A DNA stretch of 64,000 nucleotides from positions 124,001 through 188,000 of the forward strand of contig NZ_JAJOIL010000028.1 in the NCBI RefSeq assembly GCF_021209385.1. Direction: 5' to 3'. Made by a program: the position numbers and the translations under genes. Positions 60,380 to 64,000 of the stretch are shown here, piece by piece (within the stretch, counting starts at the first letter, position 1; every line of letters begins with the position of its first letter). The notes under the pieces are model-generated. The model was not told the DNA's origin. It ran no database searches and saw only the letters and a program-made list of their open reading frames with translations. This DNA is from Seleniivibrio sp. GTDB lineage: Bacteria; Chrysiogenota; Deferribacteres; Deferribacterales; Geovibrionaceae.

Positions 60380-61463
60380 TATCCGCCTTCTCCGAATCCA
60401 GCACAGGGTCAACCGCCTCGTGCAGTTTTTCAAGTGGCAGCCCCAGTGCAAGCGCACAGTCGGAAATTGTGTCCTCAAGCGCCTCCGTGTCGTCTATGTT
60501 CTTGTGCATCTGGTTGGCAAAATACAGCACGCGGCTGAAAGTGTCCTTGCCAAGCTGATGGTGATAGCGTACTGATTCGGCTATGCTCTTAACCACTGCC
60601 CATTTGGTAAGTACCAGCTCGCCAACGGCGCAGTGGTCGGTTCCGAGCTGATTGCGCTCATCTTCAATTGTGACCGCCTCCTTAACAAGAAAGTCCACAA
60701 TAACGGTCTTGCCCATATCGTGCATAAGACCTGCCAGATAAAGCGCGTCCTCGTCTTCGCCCACCAGCTTCGCGATAGCCTCGCAAAGTCTTGCAACGGC
60801 AAATCCGTGCTGCCATATTTTCTGACCTGTTGTTTTCAGCAGGCTGAAATTTTTATTGTAAAAAGACTCGGTTGAAACAGCCAGCGCAAGATTCTTGACG
60901 GTATTAAGTCCCAGAAGCACCGTCGCTCTGTCGATACTGGATATCTCCTGACGCACACCGTAGAAAGGGGAATTCACCAGTTTTATGATGCGGGAACTGA
61001 GTCCCTGATCTTTCTTAATCTGGTCAACAAAATCCTTGATCTTCGTCTTATCGTTGCGCGTAAGCCTTACCAGTTCCCTCGCAAGAGCAGGCAGAGGCGG
61101 GATATTCTCAGCTTTCGCTATTATTTTGGCTTTCAGTGTATCAAACTCGCTGCCGTTGGCTGTGGACGTCTGAACCTTTCCGCTGAACATTTTTTTAACC
61201 ACTTCTTCCGGTTTCAGAGGAGGGAAAAATATCCCGGAAATTTTGAAATCCGTAAGCGCGTCAAGGAGCTGCCTGTCTTTTTTTGTGATGTAGAAAAATG
61301 TGGGAACAGAGAACTTCTTCGGCAGACGGAAAAGGGTGGACGCCTCAGCTATTTCGATGACGCAGAGATCCGCGTTCTTCTCAGAAGTTATCTCCCCGTG
61401 TCCGGCGATGGCGGACTGAAACAGGTTTCTGCTCTCCTGCGAGCCTATGAAAAGAACACGCAT
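60366..61463 (-). CDS. HDOD-domain signalling protein
   Basis: 365 residues. Residues 1-95 resemble a degenerate receiver (IGSQESRNL, IEIAEAST). HDOD domain about 115-310: LPALARELVRLTR, QIKKDQGLSSRIIKLVNSPFYG, RATVLLGLNTVKNLAL and LAGLMHDMGKTVI. HDOD proteins are regulators linked to motility, biofilm and cyclic-di-GMP, with no conserved catalytic HD pair. The ATG shares one base with the end of the receiver gene. Confidence 0.88.
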   Translation of the reverse strand: MRVLFIGSQESRNLFQSAIAGHGEITSEKNADLCVIEIAEASTLFRLPKKFSVPTFFYITKKDRQLLDALTDFKISGIFFPPLKPEEVVKKMFSGKVQTSTANGSEFDTLKAKIIAKAENIPPLPALARELVRLTRNDKTKIKDFVDQIKKDQGLSSRIIKLVNSPFYGVRQEISSIDRATVLLGLNTVKNLALAVSTESFYNKNFSLLKTTGQKIWQHGFAVARLCEAIAKLVGEDEDALYLAGLMHDMGKTVIVDFLVKEAVTIEDERNQLGTDHCAVGELVLTKWAVVKSIAESVRYHHQLGKDTFSRVLYFANQMHKNIDDTEALEDTISDCALALGLPLEKLHEAVDPVLDSEKADNDIS

Positions 61464-61822
61464 CACGACCTGCTTTTTATTATGTCGATCAGCTCTTTGG
61501 GACTGAACGGCTTTGTCAGATATTCATCTGCACCCGCGTCCCTGCCTTTTTTAATATCGTCGGATTCTGCCATGGCTGTCAGCAGAACGACTGGTATGGA
61601 AGCAAGTTCGGGAACGGACTTTATTTCGGCGCACGCCTCAAGTCCGGTCTTTTCCGGCATCATGACGTCAAGCACGATGACGTCCGGCACCAGCTCCTTT
61701 GCCATTTCCACCGCCTGTTGACCGTTTCCTGCCTCATAAACATCAAAACCACTCTTCTTCAGATGAAGCGCCACCACTTTGCGAAGGCGAAGCTCATCAT
61801 CGGCAATTAATACTCTCATCAT
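61463..61822 (-). CDS. Stand-alone CheY-like receiver
   Basis: 119 residues. Acidic pocket D8-D9, phospho-Asp D52 (VLDVMMP), Thr (LLTAMAE) and Lys in LTKPFSP. Two consecutive ATGs; either could be used. Overlaps the upstream kinase-like gene by 26 bases. Lacks an output domain, so it signals through a partner, perhaps the HDOD protein or phosphatase downstream. Confidence 0.92.
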   Translation of the reverse strand: MMRVLIADDELRLRKVVALHLKKSGFDVYEAGNGQQAVEMAKELVPDVIVLDVMMPEKTGLEACAEIKSVPELASIPVVLLTAMAESDDIKKGRDAGADEYLTKPFSPKELIDIIKSRS

Positions 61823-62384
61823 GGAACCTCAAAATAATGGATGTTTTATCATAGCTCATCACTATACCGGTTCTCTCAAAAATCTCCGCAAAAATGGCAA
61901 ATATGGGCTGTATCTCATTATAACCCTTATCGGGCAGAATATATATTTTGTTCTCGTCGTGGGTCACCTTAAGTTCCGCTGCAGACGACGAAAGCGCTTC
62001 CTGCAAAAGGATCTGAAACAGGCTTTTAAAAGAGTACGCATCACAGCTCACGCTTACGCCTTTCAGATGACTGTTTACAGCTGCACCCTCCTGCGACACT
62101 GCATTTTTGATATAAAGCCCTGTGAGAAGAGCTATATCCACATCTTCAAGCTCTATGTCGTGCGGTTTCCCAAGCACATGGTTGAAACAAACGCTCATCC
62201 CTCTGTCATAAAGGTCAAGCAAATAACCGGACTCCATTATCATATCGGTCATGGACTTGTCTGTAAGCCCTTCCGCAACTACATCCAGCATGGCAACGAC
62301 AACAGACGTACATGTCCTGATATGGTGGGAGAAATACCGATATGTAACGTCCAGACGACGTTCAATATCCTCAGGTGAAGACAT
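61797..62384 (-). CDS. Degenerate histidine-kinase-like / phosphotransferase protein
   Basis: 195 residues from the ATG at 62384 (GGGGGT upstream). Residues 1-60 contain DVTYRYFSHHIRTCTSVVVAM, which resembles a DHp helix with H box (F-H-IRT); the remainder looks like an HATPase fold that has lost the N and G boxes. This combination is known for ChpT-type phosphotransferases, dimeric pseudo-kinases that pass phosphate to receivers. Overlap with the CheY-like gene supports that pairing. Assignment is by pattern and context only. Confidence 0.55.
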   Translation of the reverse strand: MSSPEDIERRLDVTYRYFSHHIRTCTSVVVAMLDVVAEGLTDKSMTDMIMESGYLLDLYDRGMSVCFNHVLGKPHDIELEDVDIALLTGLYIKNAVSQEGAAVNSHLKGVSVSCDAYSFKSLFQILLQEALSSSAAELKVTHDENKIYILPDKGYNEIQPIFAIFAEIFERTGIVMSYDKTSIILRFHDESINCR

Positions 62385-62476
62385 CCGAGCTACCCCCGAT
62401 TTCTTGGAATTAAAATCATAAAAAGATTTTACACGAATTTTCAGTAAAATGCTCGAAATATTTACTAAGACAGAAT

Positions 62477-62501
62477 GTGCGGGCAGGTTTAATGCCCGCA
62501 C
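62477..62501. terminator. Terminator after metQ
   Basis: Perfect 9-bp stem GTGCGGGCA/TGCCCGCAC, 7-base loop, T-rich on the minus strand (ATTCTGTCTT), 18 bases beyond the metQ stop. Confidence 0.75.
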
Positions 62502-62518
62502 GATAAGAATTATGTGTA

Positions 62519-63367
62519 CTAATTCGTGATGAGGGTCTGGGCAGGAAGGATTGAACCCTTATACTTTTCCTCTATAAACTTTTTGACATCTTCGGAAACG
62601 AGAACGTCTGCAAGTTTTTTAAGAGCGGGATCGTTCACCCTGTCAGATTTCACAACAAGAATGTTTGCATACGGAGAATCGGAATCCTCTATAAAGAGAG
62701 CATCCTTTGAAGGATTGAGACCGCCCTCAAGAGCATAGTTTGTATTTATAACAGCTATGTCCACATCCTGAAGCGCGCGGGGAAGCTGTGCGGCATCAAG
62801 TGTTTTAACAGTCAGCTTTTTTGGGTTATCCACTATATCCTGAACTGTCGCCTGTATTCCGACCCCTTCGTTCAGTTTCAGAAGCCCTGCCTTTTCAAGA
62901 AGCACAAGTGCGCGTCCTGCGTTTGAAGGATCGTTGGGAATTGCGATAACCGCTTTGTCCTTTATCTCTTCAACTGATTTCACTTTTGACGAATAAAGAC
63001 CGATAGGCTCGATATGCACTTTTGCAACAGCGACAAGACTAAGTCCATGGTCTTCGTTGAAAGAATCGAGATACGGCATGTGCTGGAAGTAGTTAGCATC
63101 CAGATCACCTTTGTCCAGCGCAAGGTTCGGCTGAACGTAGTCAGTGAACTGCACTATCTCAAGATCAACACCTTCTTTCGCCAGAATAGGTTTCACAAAC
63201 TCCAGAATCTCCGCATGGGGAACGGGAGTTGCGCCCACTTTTATTACCACGGGGGCATCCTGTTTCGGTTCCGCCGCAGCCTCCTCTTTTTTGGGTTTTG
63301 AGCATCCTGAAATAAGCAGAACACTGAAAACCGCAACAATGAGTGCCGTAATACTTCTTTTTCTCAT
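62519..63367 (-). CDS. metQ: Methionine ABC transporter lipoprotein MetQ (NlpA family)
   Basis: 282 residues. Signal peptide and lipobox LLISGC, then VIKVGATPVPHAEILEFVKP, the NlpA/MetQ start, with YFQHMPYLDSF and AVIAIPNDPSNAGRAL. Binds methionine in the periplasm for MetNI. 17 bases after the metI stop in the same operon. Confidence 0.93.
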   Translation of the reverse strand: MRKRSITALIVAVFSVLLISGCSKPKKEEAAAEPKQDAPVVIKVGATPVPHAEILEFVKPILAKEGVDLEIVQFTDYVQPNLALDKGDLDANYFQHMPYLDSFNEDHGLSLVAVAKVHIEPIGLYSSKVKSVEEIKDKAVIAIPNDPSNAGRALVLLEKAGLLKLNEGVGIQATVQDIVDNPKKLTVKTLDAAQLPRALQDVDIAVINTNYALEGGLNPSKDALFIEDSDSPYANILVVKSDRVNDPALKKLADVLVSEDVKKFIEEKYKGSILPAQTLITN

Positions 63368-63384
63368 ATAAACCTCCGTCTATA

Positions 63385-64000
63385 TTATCTTTTTGTATGC
63401 ATTGCGCTGACCGCAAGTCTGGTACCGAGGGTCTGAACCGCCTGAACGAATACAACAAGCACAGCAACGGTGATTATCATCACGTCGGTACGGAAACGGT
63501 TATATCCGTACTGGATGGCAAGGTCGCCGAGACCGCCGCCACCCACTGCACCCGCCATAGCGGTGTAGCCGATAACATTGATTATTGTGATTGCCGCGCC
63601 GAGAATAAGTGATGACTTCGCCTCCGGCAGCAGTACCTTATAAATTATCTGAAAAGGGGACGCGCCCATGGACTGCGCCGCCTCTATGACCCCGTGGGGT
63701 ATCTCTTTCAGGGAGGATTCCACAACCCTCGCCACAAAAGGAGCCGCCGCCACAACCAGCGGAACTACCGCCGCAGTTGTGCCTATCGACGTGCCGATTA
63801 CCATTCTGGTGAACGGTATCAGCGCCACCATAAGGACGATGAAGGGGGCGGAACGCAGGATGTTGATAATAGTTCCCAGCGTCCTCTCCACCCATGGCGC
63901 AGGCACAATATGCCCCTTTGATGTCACAACAAGCAGTATCCCCAGCGGAAGCCCTATCACATAGGACATAACTGCGGAAGCCGCCACCATATATAAAGTT
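63385..64000 (-). CDS. metI: Methionine ABC transporter permease MetI, 5' end beyond the window
   Basis: At least 205 codons; the frame stays open to the window end (TLYMVAAS, the usual first helix of MetI), so the true start is outside. Five membrane helices and the EAA loop (EAAQSMGASPFQIIYKVLLPEA) that docks MetN. MetN is expected just beyond the window. Confidence 0.93.
   Translation of the reverse strand, partial: TLYMVAASAVMSYVIGLPLGILLVVTSKGHIVPAPWVERTLGTIINILRSAPFIVLMVALIPFTRMVIGTSIGTTAAVVPLVVAAAPFVARVVESSLKEIPHGVIEAAQSMGASPFQIIYKVLLPEAKSSLILGAAITIINVIGYTAMAGAVGGGGLGDLAIQYGYNRFRTDVMIITVAVLVVFVQAVQTLGTRLAVSAMHTKR

Overview
This window looks like a chromosomal segment of a motile, Gram-negative, diderm bacterium that probably respires anaerobically. 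The gene set points to Deferribacterota (Geovibrio/Denitrovibrio/Seleniivibrio-like): nickel ECF uptake of the NikKMLQO type, carboxyspermidine-route polyamine synthesis, a Cache chemoreceptor and a flagellar sigma-28 promoter. That placement is inference from gene content, not a search result. The backbone has moderate GC; 39.4-46.8 kb is visibly A+T-rich and accessory.

Layout. 0-3.8 kb: truncated leucyl aminopeptidase, initiator tRNA-Met, EamA exporter, glycogen synthase glgA, manganese exporter mntP. 3.9-7.6 kb: nickel transporter operon nikKMLQO and a divergent periplasmic OB-fold protein. 7.6-28.7 kb: a large surface-glycan locus. Its minus-strand half encodes an ABC exporter (wzm/wzt with a C-terminal glycan-binding domain), a methyltransferase with a C-terminal helical repeat segment (WbdD-like in layout), glycosyltransferases, two DUF115-type proteins, and a set that looks able to make and CMP-activate a 2-keto acid sugar: HpcH/HpaI aldolase, D-2-hydroxyacid dehydrogenase, epimerase, cyclase, HAD phosphatase and cytidylyltransferase. 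The plus-strand half has a GDP-fucose-synthase-like enzyme, glycosyltransferases and two tandem near-identical acyltransferases, the first frameshifted. A WecA/TagO-like lipid-linked initiator closes the locus. 28.7-34.1 kb: one compact operon carrying the whole route from arginine to a carboxyspermidine-derived triamine (speA, carboxy(nor)spermidine dehydrogenase, nspC, speB).

34.4-37.9 kb: histidine kinase, sigma-54 response regulator and an outer-membrane barrel-like protein, tightly packed. 38.0-40.4 kb: NDH-2-like dehydrogenase with a RelB/RelE-type toxin-antitoxin module abutting its 3' end, and a broken bacterial PH-domain gene. 40.47-46.82 kb: a 6.3-kb integrative element in the 3' end of an elongator tRNA-Met gene. 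It has matching 18-bp att repeats, P4-type integrase, AlpA-like regulator, RepA-like helicase, paired integrase-arm-like repeats at both ends, and four small envelope-targeted cargo proteins of unknown function.

46.9-64 kb: branched-chain amino-acid-type binding protein; a three-gene cassette of tiny proteins behind a near-consensus flagellar sigma-28 promoter, all sharing a C-terminal tail; a dihydroorotate-dehydrogenase-like protein; ftsK, uppP and rnj; a UbiD-like decarboxylase, chemoreceptor and ubiE; a signalling cluster (SpoIIE-type phosphatase, HDOD, CheY-like receiver, degenerate kinase/phosphotransferase); and the methionine transporter metI-metQ, cut by the window end.

Four genes (13.4, 22.8, 40.2 and 41.7 kb) carry apparent single-base frameshifts, three of them in homopolymer runs. 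Sequencing error, slippage-based phase variation and real decay cannot be told apart from this sequence alone.
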